Below the pieces are notes generated by a model. That model ran no database searches and had not been told where the DNA came from. It saw nothing but the letters and a program-made list of their open reading frames with translations. DNA of 64,000 nt, from positions 1,520,361-1,584,360 of the forward strand of contig NZ_AP018042.1 in the NCBI RefSeq assembly GCF_002356295.1. The letters are read 5' to 3'. The stretch comes from Labilibaculum antarcticum. Lineage in GTDB: Bacteria; Bacteroidota; Bacteroidia; Bacteroidales; Marinifilaceae. Both the position numbers and the translations under genes were made by a program. Positions 31,519 through 41,167 of the stretch are shown piece after piece (the first letter of the stretch is position 1; every line of letters begins with the position of its first letter).

Positions 31519-33675
31519 ATGAAAGTGTATCAATCAAATGAAATTAAAAACATCGCCCTCATTGGCAATGCCGGCTCGGGTAAAACTACCCTTGCTGAAG
31601 CAATGCTATTTGAAGGCGGTGTTATTACAAGACGCGGAAACGTGGAAGATAATAACACCGTTTCTGATTACAACCCTGTAGAACACGAATATAAGAACTC
31701 AGTTTTCTCAACGGTTCTTTACACTGAATGGCTAGGAAAGAAAATTAATTTTATAGATACTCCCGGGGCAGATGATTTTTCGGGAGGAGTAATTTCGGCT
31801 CTTAACGTTGTTGACACAGGCTTGATGCTAATTAATGCACAAAATGGCATAGAGGTGGGTACCGAAATTATAGGACGAAGAGCAGCAGAATTAAATAAGC
31901 CTTTGATTTTTGTAGTTAATCAATTAGATCACGACAAGGCAAATTTTGAGCAATGCATTGAATCAGCCAAGACTAATTTTGGAAGTAAAGTTTCAATTGT
32001 ACAATATCCCGTAAACGTTGGCGTAAATTTTAACGCAGTGGTTGATGTTCTTAAAATGAAAATGTATCAATGGGGAGCAGATGGAGGAGAACCTGAAATA
32101 CTTGACATACCAGATTCTGAAATTGATAAAGCAAATGAATTCCACAACGAACTTGTGGAATCGGCAGCCGAAAATGATGAAGCCCTAATGGAATTGTATT
32201 TCGACAAGGGGACCTTAACAGAAGATGAAATGAGGGAGGGAATGAAAAAAGGAATGATCGCATGTGATTTCTTTCCTGTTTTCTGTGTTTCAGCGAAGAA
32301 AGATATGGGCGTGCGTCGATTAATGGAATTTATTGGAAATATCGTTCCCAATGTAACAGAAATGCCAGCGATACCAACAATAAGTGGCAGAGAAGCAAAA
32401 TGTGATCCTAACGCACCAACTTCTGTTTTCGTATTTAAAACATCAATAGAACCACATATTGGAGAGGTAAGCTATTTTAAAGTTATATCAGGCAAAATAA
32501 AAGAAGGTGATGATTTAACCAATATCAATAATAGTATAAAAGAGAGAGTATCTCAATTGTATGTTATTGCAGGTCGAAACAGAGAAAGAGTTAGTGAACT
32601 TGTTGCCGGTGATATTGGAGCAACTGTAAAATTAAAAAACACAAAAAACAATCACACTTTAAATTGTAAGGATTGTGATTTTGTATACAAGGATATAAAA
32701 TTTCCGGCACCAAAATATAGAACAGCTGTAAAAGCTCATGATGATTCTGATGATGAAAAACTTGGTGAATTATTACATAGAATGCACGAAGAGGATCCTA
32801 CAATACTAATTGAATATTCGAAAGAGCTAAAACAAATTATACTACACGGACAAGGTGAATTTCATATGAATACTCTTAAATGGAGATTGAGTCATAACGA
32901 CCATATTGAAATTGATTTTTTAACTCCAAAAATCCCATATCGCGAAACCATTACCAAACTTGCTCAGGGTGACTATCGTCACAAAAAGCAATCTGGAGGT
33001 TCTGGTCAATTTGGAGAAGTTCACATGATTATTGAGCCGTACACAGAAGGAATGCCTGATCCGGTAATGTATAAACTGGAAGGTAAAGATATGAAGGTAA
33101 ACCTTAGGGGGACTGATGTTACCGAACTCAGTTGGGGCGGAAAATTAGTTTTCTGTAATTGTATTGTTGGTGGCGCTATAGATACACGCTTCCTTCCTGC
33201 TATTCAAAAAGGCATCATGGAAAAAATGGATGAAGGGCCACTTACAGGCTCATACGCCAGAGATATTCGAGTGGTTGTTTACGATGGAAAGATGCACGCT
33301 GTAGATTCAAATGAAATTTCCTTTAGGCTTGCGGGCAGACATGCATTTAGCGCAGCCTTTAAGAATGCGGGTCCAAAAATTCTTGAGCCAATGTATAATA
33401 TAGAAATATTGGTTCCGGAAGATCGAATGGGTGATGTAATGAGTGATTTGCAAACTCGCCGAGCAATGATTATGGGCATGGAAGTAGAAAAAGGATTCCA
33501 AAAAATACTTGCAAAAGTACCTTTAAAGGAAATGAATAAATACTCAACTACATTGAGTTCATTAACCAGAGGCCGTGCTCAATTTACGATGAAGTTTGAC
33601 ACCTACGAAAAAGTTCCGAACGAAGTTCAATCGGAACTTTTAGCAGCTTACCAAGAAGAAACTGCTGAAGTATAA
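31519..33675 (+). CDS. EF-G paralogue (EF-G2 type) with degenerate GTPase site
   Basis: The 718-residue protein has the full EF-G domain order: G domain about 1-275, domain II about 300-385, domains III-V to the end. The P-loop GNAGSGKTT (16-24) is kept. Switch I has lost the RGITI motif (KNSVF instead), switch II reads DTPGADDF with Ala84 where EF-G has its catalytic His, and the guanine motif is NQLD (134-137) instead of NKMD. Family knowledge: in Bacteroides thetaiotaomicron an EF-G2 paralogue lacking GTPase activity supports translation during starvation. Assigning this gene to that group is inference from these substitutions. It is divergent from rpsL and monocistronic, with a terminator at 33677. 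Confidence 0.85.
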   Translation: MKVYQSNEIKNIALIGNAGSGKTTLAEAMLFEGGVITRRGNVEDNNTVSDYNPVEHEYKNSVFSTVLYTEWLGKKINFIDTPGADDFSGGVISALNVVDTGLMLINAQNGIEVGTEIIGRRAAELNKPLIFVVNQLDHDKANFEQCIESAKTNFGSKVSIVQYPVNVGVNFNAVVDVLKMKMYQWGADGGEPEILDIPDSEIDKANEFHNELVESAAENDEALMELYFDKGTLTEDEMREGMKKGMIACDFFPVFCVSAKKDMGVRRLMEFIGNIVPNVTEMPAIPTISGREAKCDPNAPTSVFVFKTSIEPHIGEVSYFKVISGKIKEGDDLTNINNSIKERVSQLYVIAGRNRERVSELVAGDIGATVKLKNTKNNHTLNCKDCDFVYKDIKFPAPKYRTAVKAHDDSDDEKLGELLHRMHEEDPTILIEYSKELKQIILHGQGEFHMNTLKWRLSHNDHIEIDFLTPKIPYRETITKLAQGDYRHKKQSGGSGQFGEVHMIIEPYTEGMPDPVMYKLEGKDMKVNLRGTDVTELSWGGKLVFCNCIVGGAIDTRFLPAIQKGIMEKMDEGPLTGSYARDIRVVVYDGKMHAVDSNEISFRLAGRHAFSAAFKNAGPKILEPMYNIEILVPEDRMGDVMSDLQTRRAMIMGMEVEKGFQKILAKVPLKEMNKYSTTLSSLTRGRAQFTMKFDTYEKVPNEVQSELLAAYQEETAEV

Positions 33676-33676
33676 C

Positions 33677-33710
33677 AAAAAAAAGGCCTCAATGTGAGGC
33701 CTTTTTTTTT
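33677..33710. terminator. Bidirectional terminator after the EF-G paralogue
   Basis: AAGGCCTC pairs with GAGGCCTT around AATGT, flanked by an A run and nine T. It is shared with the convergent T9SS cargo gene. Confidence 0.85.
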
Positions 33711-33737
33711 ATATTTTTCATTTAAAATACTGTAGGT

Positions 33738-35099
33738 TTATTTTCTGATCAGCATAAAGGATCCTTTCTTGGTATATTTCTTTTTTGGCTCCTCTCTACC
33801 TGTTGCAGTAATCACATAAAAATAGGTTCCCGGAGTAGCCCATTTTCCATTAACTTTTCCATTCCAGCCTTCGTCCGGATTTTTCCAGGAATAAACAACT
33901 CTTCCCCATCGATTAATAATCGTTGCACTAAAACTTTTAAGCGACTGAGATTTCACTCTAAACACATCATTTCGACCATCTCCATTTGGAGTAAAAACAT
34001 TAGGAACCTGCACCAATGAGGTATCCACTACAATTGGCTTTCCCTCGGTCTTTAAATAAAACTCATCAGAACATGTCTCAGGGCCCTTATCAGAAGAAGC
34101 TATCAACTTCACGAAGTAATTGCCTGGATGTAAATATGTATAAGCAAGAGGATCCTCGTCAGTAATTATCCCATCAACCAAGAGACTGTCCTCAACAGTA
34201 GTTGCTCCAATTTCAATTCTATCAAAATCTTGATATATAAACCATTCAAAATCATCAGCATTCACAGATTCGTTATTAAAAGCTACCTCCAAAGGAGCTT
34301 CACCAATCATTGGATCAACAGAAAATTCAGCTTTCGCAACATATGTTGATGATGAAATAGGATCTGATACAAACTCACAATTATATTGATCTAATACAGT
34401 TACCACATAAGTTAATTCACCCTGAAAGGCTTCCTGATCAATAAAACGTTTGTCTATTTGTACAGTAGGCAACACTCCTAAGTTTTGTGTCGCACTTAAA
34501 ATCACTTCAGAATTTCTTGCCATAGAAAATTTCACAACCCGATCCGTTGTTTCATCTAAAACACTTATCATATCACTTGTATTTCCAGATCGAATATCAT
34601 TATACCTTAAATCAGCTGGCAAAAATGATGTTAGAAAATGTAACCCAACACAATCCATCAAACTAAGAGTTAAACTTGGATTAGTATTGGAATTGTTCAA
34701 AACCCAAGCCTGATCATTAAAAGAATCAACACCATTAGTCGCTTCAACCTTATATAATCCATCAGGTAAACTAGTCAATATTGATTCTGTGGGAGTATCA
34801 ACTGATGTTACGGGATTTGTAAAATCAGAAGTTAAAGCATCCCATTTTGTCCAAGTGAAAACCCATCCAGATGTTCCATCATTCGGTGTAGCTTTTAATA
34901 CCCCAACATCAGACCCTATAATATCACAAAAGACATAGACAGAATCTTGAGGCGAGCTTGAATATTGAGTTAATGATTTATGGCTGGCGCTTGCAGCGGT
35001 AATCTGAGAGAAAATTGGGTTTGACAAAACTACAAATATCACAAGAAGTGAAAAGCGATAAAATGCCATCGAATTTAGTAAGCCGGACTTAATTTTCAT
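33738..35099 (-). CDS. Secreted protein with T9SS type B (gliding-associated) C-terminal sorting domain
   Basis: The 453-residue protein has a signal peptide (about 12-33, ending PIFSQ). Residues about 255-345 resemble a PKD domain (FSVDPMIGEAPLEVAFNNES and TYLHPGNYFVKLIASSD). The C-terminal 85 residues are a type B sorting domain: VPNVFTPNGDGRNDVFRV, INRWGRVVYSW, GTYFYVITATG, ending in a Lys-rich KKGSFMLIRK. Such domains direct export through the type IX secretion system and attachment outside the cell. The passenger function is unknown; PKD domains suggest adhesion. An alternative start is the Met at residue 12. Confidence 0.85.
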   Translation of the reverse strand: MKIKSGLLNSMAFYRFSLLVIFVVLSNPIFSQITAASASHKSLTQYSSSPQDSVYVFCDIIGSDVGVLKATPNDGTSGWVFTWTKWDALTSDFTNPVTSVDTPTESILTSLPDGLYKVEATNGVDSFNDQAWVLNNSNTNPSLTLSLMDCVGLHFLTSFLPADLRYNDIRSGNTSDMISVLDETTDRVVKFSMARNSEVILSATQNLGVLPTVQIDKRFIDQEAFQGELTYVVTVLDQYNCEFVSDPISSSTYVAKAEFSVDPMIGEAPLEVAFNNESVNADDFEWFIYQDFDRIEIGATTVEDSLLVDGIITDEDPLAYTYLHPGNYFVKLIASSDKGPETCSDEFYLKTEGKPIVVDTSLVQVPNVFTPNGDGRNDVFRVKSQSLKSFSATIINRWGRVVYSWKNPDEGWNGKVNGKWATPGTYFYVITATGREEPKKKYTKKGSFMLIRK

Positions 35100-35387
35100 A
35101 TTGTTGGGTGAATAATTTTATGATATAACTTGATTTACAATATTAAAAAAATTAAGTCGTTTTTTCTACTATTAAACGATTATCTTTATTTGCTAAATAC
35201 ATATTACAAGCTTAAAAGAATCTTCGACAAGCTATACTAATTAGACAAACAGAGCGTTCAAACAATACTAAATATACCCCTCGTGAACACTACAAACTAA
35301 TTTAATTCTGGAGTAATATTCAAAAAACTGATGAGAATTTCAGTTCAAATACTAATTTTGGGGTTCAAAATAATTGGAAAGCATAGA

Positions 35388-37706
35388 ATGGAATATTTAA
35401 ACGAATTAAATCAGGTACAGCGAGAAGCCGTTGAGAATATAAATGGAGCCTCACTGGTTATTGCCGGTGCCGGATCGGGTAAAACACGAGTTTTAACTTA
35501 TAGAATTGCTCATCTTCTAAATCAAAATATTCCAGCCTACTCCATTTTAGCTTTAACCTTTACCAATAAAGCAGCTCGAGAAATGAAAGAGAGGATTGGT
35601 AAGCTGGTTGATCAACAACAATCTCAATCGTTATGGATGGGGACTTTTCACTCCATATTTTCGAAAATATTACGATACGAGTCTGAACATTTGGGTTTTG
35701 ATTCAAATTTCACAATTTACGATACTCAGGATTCAAGAAATTTACTTCGCGCCATCATCAGAGAGATGCAACTTGACGACAAAGTTTATAAGGCAAACGA
35801 AGTATTGAATCGAATTTCATCAGCAAAAAACAATTTGGTCACGGCTAATGCTTATGCTCAAAATTCCAATATTCAAAAGATTGATGCAAGCAACCGACGC
35901 CCACTTATATTTGAAATTTATAAAAAATACAGTCAGAGGTGCCGACAAGCCAACGCTATGGATTTTGATGATTTGTTATTGCAAACCAATATCCTTTTTA
36001 AAACCAAGCCGGAAATTCTATCGAAATATCAGGATAAATTTAGGTACCTATTGGTTGATGAGTACCAGGATACAAACTACTCTCAATATTTAATTGTAAA
36101 AAAACTTGCCGAAAATCATAAAAATGTTTGTGTTGTTGGTGATGATGCTCAGAGTATTTATTCTTTCCGCGGTGCTAAAATTGAAAACATCCTTAATTTC
36201 AAAAACGACTATCCAAATTACAAACTATATAAATTAGAGCAAAACTATAGGTCAACACAAAACATTGTTAATGCAGCCAATAGTGTAATTCTCAAAAATC
36301 GCGAACAAATAAAGAAAGAATCTTTTTCTGAAAACGAAGAAGGTGCAAAAATAAAAGTTGTAAAAGCTATCACCGATCACGAAGAAGGATATATTGTTGC
36401 CAATGCAATTTTCGAGGAAAGAATGCGTGAGCATCTTCAATATCAAGATTTCGCAATTCTTTATCGAACCAATGCTCAATCGAGAATTTTTGAGGAGTCG
36501 CTGCGTAAACTAAACCTACCTTACAAAATATATGGTGGTTTATCCTTTTATCAGAGAAAAGAGATTAAAGACCTCCTTTCCTATTTTCGCCTTACGGTAA
36601 ACCCAAATGATGAAGAAGCAATAAAAAGAGTAATTAATTACCCCAAAAGAGGAATTGGTGCCACAACGATAACAAAACTTCAGGATGCTGCCACACAGAA
36701 TGAATGCAGCATGTGGGATGTGATTTGCGGACTAAATCAAAGACCCTACGGAATCAATTCCGGAACAATTTCAAAATTGATGAGATTTGCGACTTTAATT
36801 ACTGACTTTCAAAAAAGACAAGACATCGATTCAGCTATAGATCTGGCAAACCATGTGGCAAAAACAGCAGGTATTGTACAAGAACTTTATAACGACAGAT
36901 CACCGGAAGGGGTATCCAGACATGAAAATATTCAGGAGCTTTTAAATGGTATTCAGGAATTTACCCAAAACTCATTAGAGGAAGGCAAAGAATTACAGTT
37001 GGCAAATTACTTAGAAGACGTAGCTCTTTTAACCGATCAGGACAAGGATAAAGATGAAGATCGAAATAAAATTACCTTAATGACAATTCATTCGGCAAAA
37101 GGACTGGAATTTCCGCACTTACATATTGTAGGATTAGAGGAAGATCTGTTCCCTTCCCAAATGGCAACGACTACACCACAGGATTTAGAAGAAGAGCGAA
37201 GATTATTCTATGTTGCCTTAACCAGAGCAGAAACTAAGGTTACCTTATCATTCGCAAAATCGAGATATAAATGGGGAAACGTGAGTTATCCTCGTCCAAG
37301 TCGATTCATTAGTGAAATAGACGAAAAATTTGTTGACCTACAATTTGATACAGAACCAGATTTTTCAGGTTTCAGAGATGCTAACCAACTAAGCAGGAGC
37401 GACTCTGAAGTAGTTAACCAACCGAAAAAATTTGAAACAAAACAAAGTTTTTCCTCCAAACCAAAACTAAATCAACCGATTACTCGTAACCGAAATAGTA
37501 ATAATCAGGATAACGATCCTAATTTTATTCCTACGAACCCAGAACTTATACAATCGGGTATGATTGTGGAACACCAACGCTTCGGGAAAGGTAAGGTTTT
37601 GCAAATGGAAGGCAACAAACCAAATATTAAAGCAACTGTGTTTTTTCAAAATGTTGGACAAAAACAACTATTATTAAAATTCGCAAAACTTAAAATTGTA
37701 GGATAA
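35388..37706 (+). CDS. UvrD/PcrA-family 3'-5' DNA helicase
   Basis: I choose the ATG at 35388 (MEYLNELNQVQREAVENING), giving 772 residues. All superfamily 1A motifs are present: Q motif LNQVQREAV, Walker A GAGSGKTR, Ia TFTNKAAREM, II VDEYQDTN, III VVGDDAQSIYSFRGA, IV EQNYRST, V TIHSAKGLEFP and VI VALTRAETK. The C-terminal 45 residues (GMIVEHQRFGKGKVLQMEG) form the Tudor-like end typical of PcrA/UvrD, which contacts RNA polymerase in relatives. The role is nucleotide-excision repair, recombination control and conflict resolution. The sequence alone does not choose between the names uvrD and pcrA. Confidence 0.93.
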   Translation: MEYLNELNQVQREAVENINGASLVIAGAGSGKTRVLTYRIAHLLNQNIPAYSILALTFTNKAAREMKERIGKLVDQQQSQSLWMGTFHSIFSKILRYESEHLGFDSNFTIYDTQDSRNLLRAIIREMQLDDKVYKANEVLNRISSAKNNLVTANAYAQNSNIQKIDASNRRPLIFEIYKKYSQRCRQANAMDFDDLLLQTNILFKTKPEILSKYQDKFRYLLVDEYQDTNYSQYLIVKKLAENHKNVCVVGDDAQSIYSFRGAKIENILNFKNDYPNYKLYKLEQNYRSTQNIVNAANSVILKNREQIKKESFSENEEGAKIKVVKAITDHEEGYIVANAIFEERMREHLQYQDFAILYRTNAQSRIFEESLRKLNLPYKIYGGLSFYQRKEIKDLLSYFRLTVNPNDEEAIKRVINYPKRGIGATTITKLQDAATQNECSMWDVICGLNQRPYGINSGTISKLMRFATLITDFQKRQDIDSAIDLANHVAKTAGIVQELYNDRSPEGVSRHENIQELLNGIQEFTQNSLEEGKELQLANYLEDVALLTDQDKDKDEDRNKITLMTIHSAKGLEFPHLHIVGLEEDLFPSQMATTTPQDLEEERRLFYVALTRAETKVTLSFAKSRYKWGNVSYPRPSRFISEIDEKFVDLQFDTEPDFSGFRDANQLSRSDSEVVNQPKKFETKQSFSSKPKLNQPITRNRNSNNQDNDPNFIPTNPELIQSGMIVEHQRFGKGKVLQMEGNKPNIKATVFFQNVGQKQLLLKFAKLKIVG

Positions 37707-37718
37707 ATACCATAACTA

Positions 37719-37750
37719 TTTGTATTGAAAGAAGAAATCTGTTACATTTG
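37719..37750 (+). promoter_or_regulatory. Promoter upstream of the DUF4290 gene
   Basis: TTTG (37719-37722), a 20-bp spacer and TACATTTG (37743-37750) form a near-perfect Bacteroidota -33/-7 pair. Transcription should start about 7 bp later, leaving a 215-base leader before the gene. Confidence 0.6.
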
Positions 37751-37973
37751 TGATTAGTTCTAAGATTTTCTGTAACTGTTTGAATCATTAAAACAATTCA
37801 TAAAAGCTTCTTTTCTACTTCGTTTAGTAAAACCGATGAAATCTTAGATCACCCAATTATATTAATAACTATCTTCAATTTTTTAGTGCTATTGCGTTAC
37901 ATTCTTACAAGTTCGCTAAATTGCCTATCGCATAAAAAATTGTTATTACCAGATAAAAACAACAATAAAATAA

Positions 37974-38618
37974 ATGGATTATAATTCAAGCAGGAAACAT
38001 CTTATTCTTCCTGAATATGGACGAAATGTTCACAAAATGGTAGATTTCGCCCTAACTGTTGAGGATAAGGACGAAAGAAACCGTGTAGTAAAAAGTATTA
38101 TTGCAATTATGGGGAATATGTATCCTCACCTTAGGGATGTAAGTGATTTCAGACACAAACTTTGGGATCATATTACTATTATGTCTGATTTTCAATTAGA
38201 CATAGACTCACCTTACGAAGCTCCTACCAGGGAAAAGCTAGCTGAAAAGCCTGATAAATTACCCTACCATAATGAAAGAATTAAGTATCGTCATTATGGT
38301 CGCACAGTAGAAGCTTTAATTGGAAAAGCCATTGAAATTGAAGATCCGAAGGAAAAAGATGCACTCATTTTAATGATTGCCAATCACATGAAAAAGTCAT
38401 TCCTTACTTGGAATAAAGATAGTGTGCCTGACGAAAAAATATTTAAAGATATAACTGCATTATCGAAAGGTAAACTTGAAATTCCGGAGAATTTAAAATT
38501 AGCCGAGGTGAAAGAAAGGGAATACGTTCAGAAAATTAAAAAGAAAAAAAATCCCAGAACTGATAATCGCAACGACAACAAAAACGATCATCGAAAGTTC
38601 AATAAACCAAGAATATAA
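37974..38618 (+). CDS. DUF4290 domain protein
   Basis: The 214-residue protein matches the Bacteroidota-specific DUF4290 family, with its conserved start (HLILPEYGRNVHKMVDFAL), the PHLRDVSDFRHKLWDHITIM block and YRHYGRTVEALIGKAI. It is soluble and helical, with no signal peptide. The last 40 residues are a disordered Lys/Asn/Arg-rich tail that could bind nucleic acid. Function is not established. It precedes murA with a terminator between, so the two are probably separate transcripts. Confidence 0.85.
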   Translation: MDYNSSRKHLILPEYGRNVHKMVDFALTVEDKDERNRVVKSIIAIMGNMYPHLRDVSDFRHKLWDHITIMSDFQLDIDSPYEAPTREKLAEKPDKLPYHNERIKYRHYGRTVEALIGKAIEIEDPKEKDALILMIANHMKKSFLTWNKDSVPDEKIFKDITALSKGKLEIPENLKLAEVKEREYVQKIKKKKNPRTDNRNDNKNDHRKFNKPRI

Positions 38619-38649
38619 AACAAAAACCGGTTCCAAACCGGTTTTTTTT
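38619..38649 (+). terminator. Terminator after the DUF4290 gene
   Basis: AAAAACCGG pairs with CCGGTTTTT around a 7-base loop, followed by further T. Confidence 0.8.
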
Positions 38650-38735
38650 GTGTCAAAACCAATCCAAATTTCACTTTCTCGAACGCTTTTTATAATTATC
38701 TTTAAAATCTGATACACACCAAAAATAATTAGCTA

Positions 38736-40046
38736 ATGAGCACTTTCGAAATTATTGGGGGCAAATCGTTAAAGGGAGAATTAACTCCACAAGGGGCAAA
38801 AAATGAAGCCCTTCAGATTTTATGTGCCACTCTTTTAACTGAAGAAAAGGTAACAATTCATAATATCCCGAACATACTTGATGTTAATAAATTAATTGAA
38901 TTACTGTCTGAGCTTGGAGTCAGCGTTTGCCAAGAATCAAAAAACACTTATTCTTTCGAAGCAAAAAACATTAATCTTGACTATCTAAATTCCCCTGAAT
39001 TCGCAAGTAAAGGATCATCGTTAAGAGGTTCAATAATGATTATCGGCCCCTTGCTAGCTCGATTTGGCAAAGGATATATTCCTCGCCCGGGAGGAGATAA
39101 AATTGGAAGAAGACGTTTGGATACTCACTTTTTAGGATTTCAAAAACTGGGCGCAAAGTTCAATTTTAATCCTGGTGAAAATTTTTACCGTGTTGAGGCC
39201 AGTGAGCTAAAAGGATGCTATATGTTACTTGATGAAGCATCGGTTACAGGAACTGCGAACATTATTATGGCCGCAGTTATGGCCAAAGGAACAACAACAC
39301 TCTACAATGCAGCCTGCGAACCTTACATACAACAATTGTGTAGGATGTTGATATCGATGGGTGCAAAAATAAGTGGTATTGGCTCTAATCTATTATCGAT
39401 TGAAGGAGTTAAATCCCTATCGGGATGTGAGCACCGAGTTCTTCCAGACATGATTGAAATAGGAAGTTTTATTGGGCTTGCAGTAATGACTAAATCAGAA
39501 ATTACCATAAAAGATGTCGCCTACCATGAATTGGGTATGATTCCCGATGCATTTAAACGTATGGGTGTAAAAATGGAATTAAGAGGTGATGATATTTATA
39601 TTCCAAAGCAAGAAAATTATCAAATTGAAACCTTCATCGACGGATCTATTCTAACCGTTGCAGATGCTCCCTGGCCAGGACTAACTCCTGATTTACTCAG
39701 TGTTTTTCTTGTATTAGCAACTCAAGCTAAAGGAAGTGTGCTTATCCATCAAAAAATGTTTGAAAGTCGTTTGTTCTTTACGGATAAACTAATTGATATG
39801 GGAGCTCAAATTATTCTTTGTGATCCACATAGAGCTACAGTTATTGGTTTAAATCAAGAGCAGGGTTTACGGCCAACCACAATGGTTTCTCCGGATATTA
39901 GAGCCGGTGTTGCACTTTTAATAGCAGCACTTTCTGCGGATGGGAAAAGTATAATTCACAACATAGATCAAATCGACCGAGGGTACGAAAACATTGACCT
40001 TCGCTTGAATGCAATTGGCGCTAACATCAAAAGAATCAGTAATTAA
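38736..40046 (+). CDS. murA: UDP-N-acetylglucosamine 1-carboxyvinyltransferase, Asp-type
   Basis: The 436-residue enzyme catalyses the first committed step of peptidoglycan synthesis, adding enolpyruvate from PEP to UDP-GlcNAc in the cytoplasm. The EPSP-synthase-like double-domain fold shows GAKNEALQIL (Lys22), LRGSIMIIGPLLARFGKG and PDMIEIGSFIGLA. In the catalytic loop, PRPGGDKIGRRRLDTH has Asp121 where E. coli MurA has Cys115, the residue alkylated by fosfomycin. Established knowledge: Cys-to-Asp MurA stays active and is insensitive to fosfomycin. The gene has no partner here. Confidence 0.95.
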   Translation: MSTFEIIGGKSLKGELTPQGAKNEALQILCATLLTEEKVTIHNIPNILDVNKLIELLSELGVSVCQESKNTYSFEAKNINLDYLNSPEFASKGSSLRGSIMIIGPLLARFGKGYIPRPGGDKIGRRRLDTHFLGFQKLGAKFNFNPGENFYRVEASELKGCYMLLDEASVTGTANIIMAAVMAKGTTTLYNAACEPYIQQLCRMLISMGAKISGIGSNLLSIEGVKSLSGCEHRVLPDMIEIGSFIGLAVMTKSEITIKDVAYHELGMIPDAFKRMGVKMELRGDDIYIPKQENYQIETFIDGSILTVADAPWPGLTPDLLSVFLVLATQAKGSVLIHQKMFESRLFFTDKLIDMGAQIILCDPHRATVIGLNQEQGLRPTTMVSPDIRAGVALLIAALSADGKSIIHNIDQIDRGYENIDLRLNAIGANIKRISN

Positions 40047-40127
40047 CTATTTATTAACATTTTAAGTAAGGATATCTAATTACTTTAGACAAATAGAAAT
40101 TCTTAGTAATAGTTAAATTTTTGTAAT

Positions 40128-40676
40128 ATGAAAAATATAAAATTAAGCTTGATATTATTCTCTTTTCTTTTTTCATTATCCTTTTTTGCAGGAGCTTCAA
40201 ATCCTGCTGATGGAAAAGACGTGAAAGAAGGTTATGAAATAGGAGACAGACTGCCAGATATTAAGGCAAAGTCGATTGCAGGAAACGATATTAAGTTAAG
40301 CTCATTGGAAGGCAAATTGGTTTTAGTTGATTTTTGGGCTTCGTGGTGTCCTCCTTGTCGTGCAGAAAACCCAAGAATAGTAAATGCCTACAATAAATTT
40401 AAAAACGTAAATTTTAAAAATGGAAAAGGGTTTACCATTTATAGTTTTTCACTCGACACCAAACAAGCAAACTGGAAAGCAGCAATTGCTAAAGATAAAC
40501 TCAATTGGGATTATCACGTAAGTGAATTAAAGGGATGGAAATCTCCAACTTCGAATAAATTTGGCATCAGTTCTATCCCATCCAATTTCTTAATTGATGG
40601 CAATGGAATTATTTTAGCTAAAAACCTTAGAGGTGAGAAATTAGAATTAATTCTTCAGCACTACGAAAAAAAGTAA
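40128..40676 (+). CDS. Secreted TlpA-like thioredoxin-fold oxidoreductase
   Basis: The 182-residue protein has a signal peptide (1-23) and a redoxin/TlpA domain (about 38-180). The active site is WCPPC (Cys74, Cys77) and the cis-Pro loop is present (ISSIPSNFLIDGNG). It is therefore competent for periplasmic disulfide reduction, unlike the two thioredoxin-fold proteins encoded at 51334 and 57267. Related proteins serve cytochrome c maturation or general periplasmic redox control; the substrate is not evident. Confidence 0.85.
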   Translation: MKNIKLSLILFSFLFSLSFFAGASNPADGKDVKEGYEIGDRLPDIKAKSIAGNDIKLSSLEGKLVLVDFWASWCPPCRAENPRIVNAYNKFKNVNFKNGKGFTIYSFSLDTKQANWKAAIAKDKLNWDYHVSELKGWKSPTSNKFGISSIPSNFLIDGNGIILAKNLRGEKLELILQHYEKK

Positions 40677-40695
40677 TTGTTCGAAATATGTATTT

Positions 40696-40723
40696 AAACC
40701 ACTCCTGATTGGGAGTGGTTTTC
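40696..40723. terminator. Terminator between two convergent genes
   Basis: ACCACTCC pairs with GGGAGTGGT around a 5-base loop, with TTTT on the plus side and AAA on the other. It ends directly at the stop of the minus-strand gene. Confidence 0.7.
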
Positions 40724-41167
40724 TCAATCCTGATAATTCTTTAAAAACTGCTTAATCTCTTCTACACAGAAGCCTTTACTTTCAATCCATTCAATAGCTT
40801 TATCATCCCGACTAAATACATGTGTACTTAAATTTGTATCCCTTAAATAAAAAGCAAAGAGATACGCTTTTACAATTTGCCCAAACTTGGGGTTAACGAT
40901 AACCGCATTATATTTAAACTTTAATTGATAGGTGAGTTTTCGAATTGCATTATTTATTATTCGAGCAATTGCAGGTGACGATATAATTAAATCGCTCAGA
41001 TCGCAGATAGACGCCAAATCTTTGTACGAATACTCTTCTAACATTTGATCAATCGCATCAGAGAAAAAATTAGCCGCCTCCTCATTTTGCATTCCAACAA
41101 CTTTAAGATACGCTACATTAGAGTATACTCGAATGGAAAAATCATCATTATCAATTGCAATTTTCAT
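40724..41167 (-). CDS. Unknown cytosolic alpha/beta protein, STAS-like or SpoIIAA-like
   Basis: The 147-residue protein has no signal peptide or membrane segment. The pattern of strands and helices (FSIRVYSNVAYLKVVG, then a long helix, then LASICDLSDLI, and a late YNAVIVNP and LSTHVFSRDDKAIEWIES) resembles small SpoIIAA/STAS-like proteins seen in Bacteroidota, where the last helix ends in a phrase such as AIEWL. No catalytic motif is visible. The fold suggestion is inference from pattern only. The gene ends at the shared hairpin and has a 320-bp upstream gap. Confidence 0.5.
   Translation of the reverse strand: MKIAIDNDDFSIRVYSNVAYLKVVGMQNEEAANFFSDAIDQMLEEYSYKDLASICDLSDLIISSPAIARIINNAIRKLTYQLKFKYNAVIVNPKFGQIVKAYLFAFYLRDTNLSTHVFSRDDKAIEWIESKGFCVEEIKQFLKNYQD

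Noticed and set aside
31519-33675. Tet(Q)-type ribosomal protection protein
   Set aside because: Tet proteins keep the RGITI and DTPGH motifs of active GTPases; this protein lacks both and aligns along its length with EF-G.
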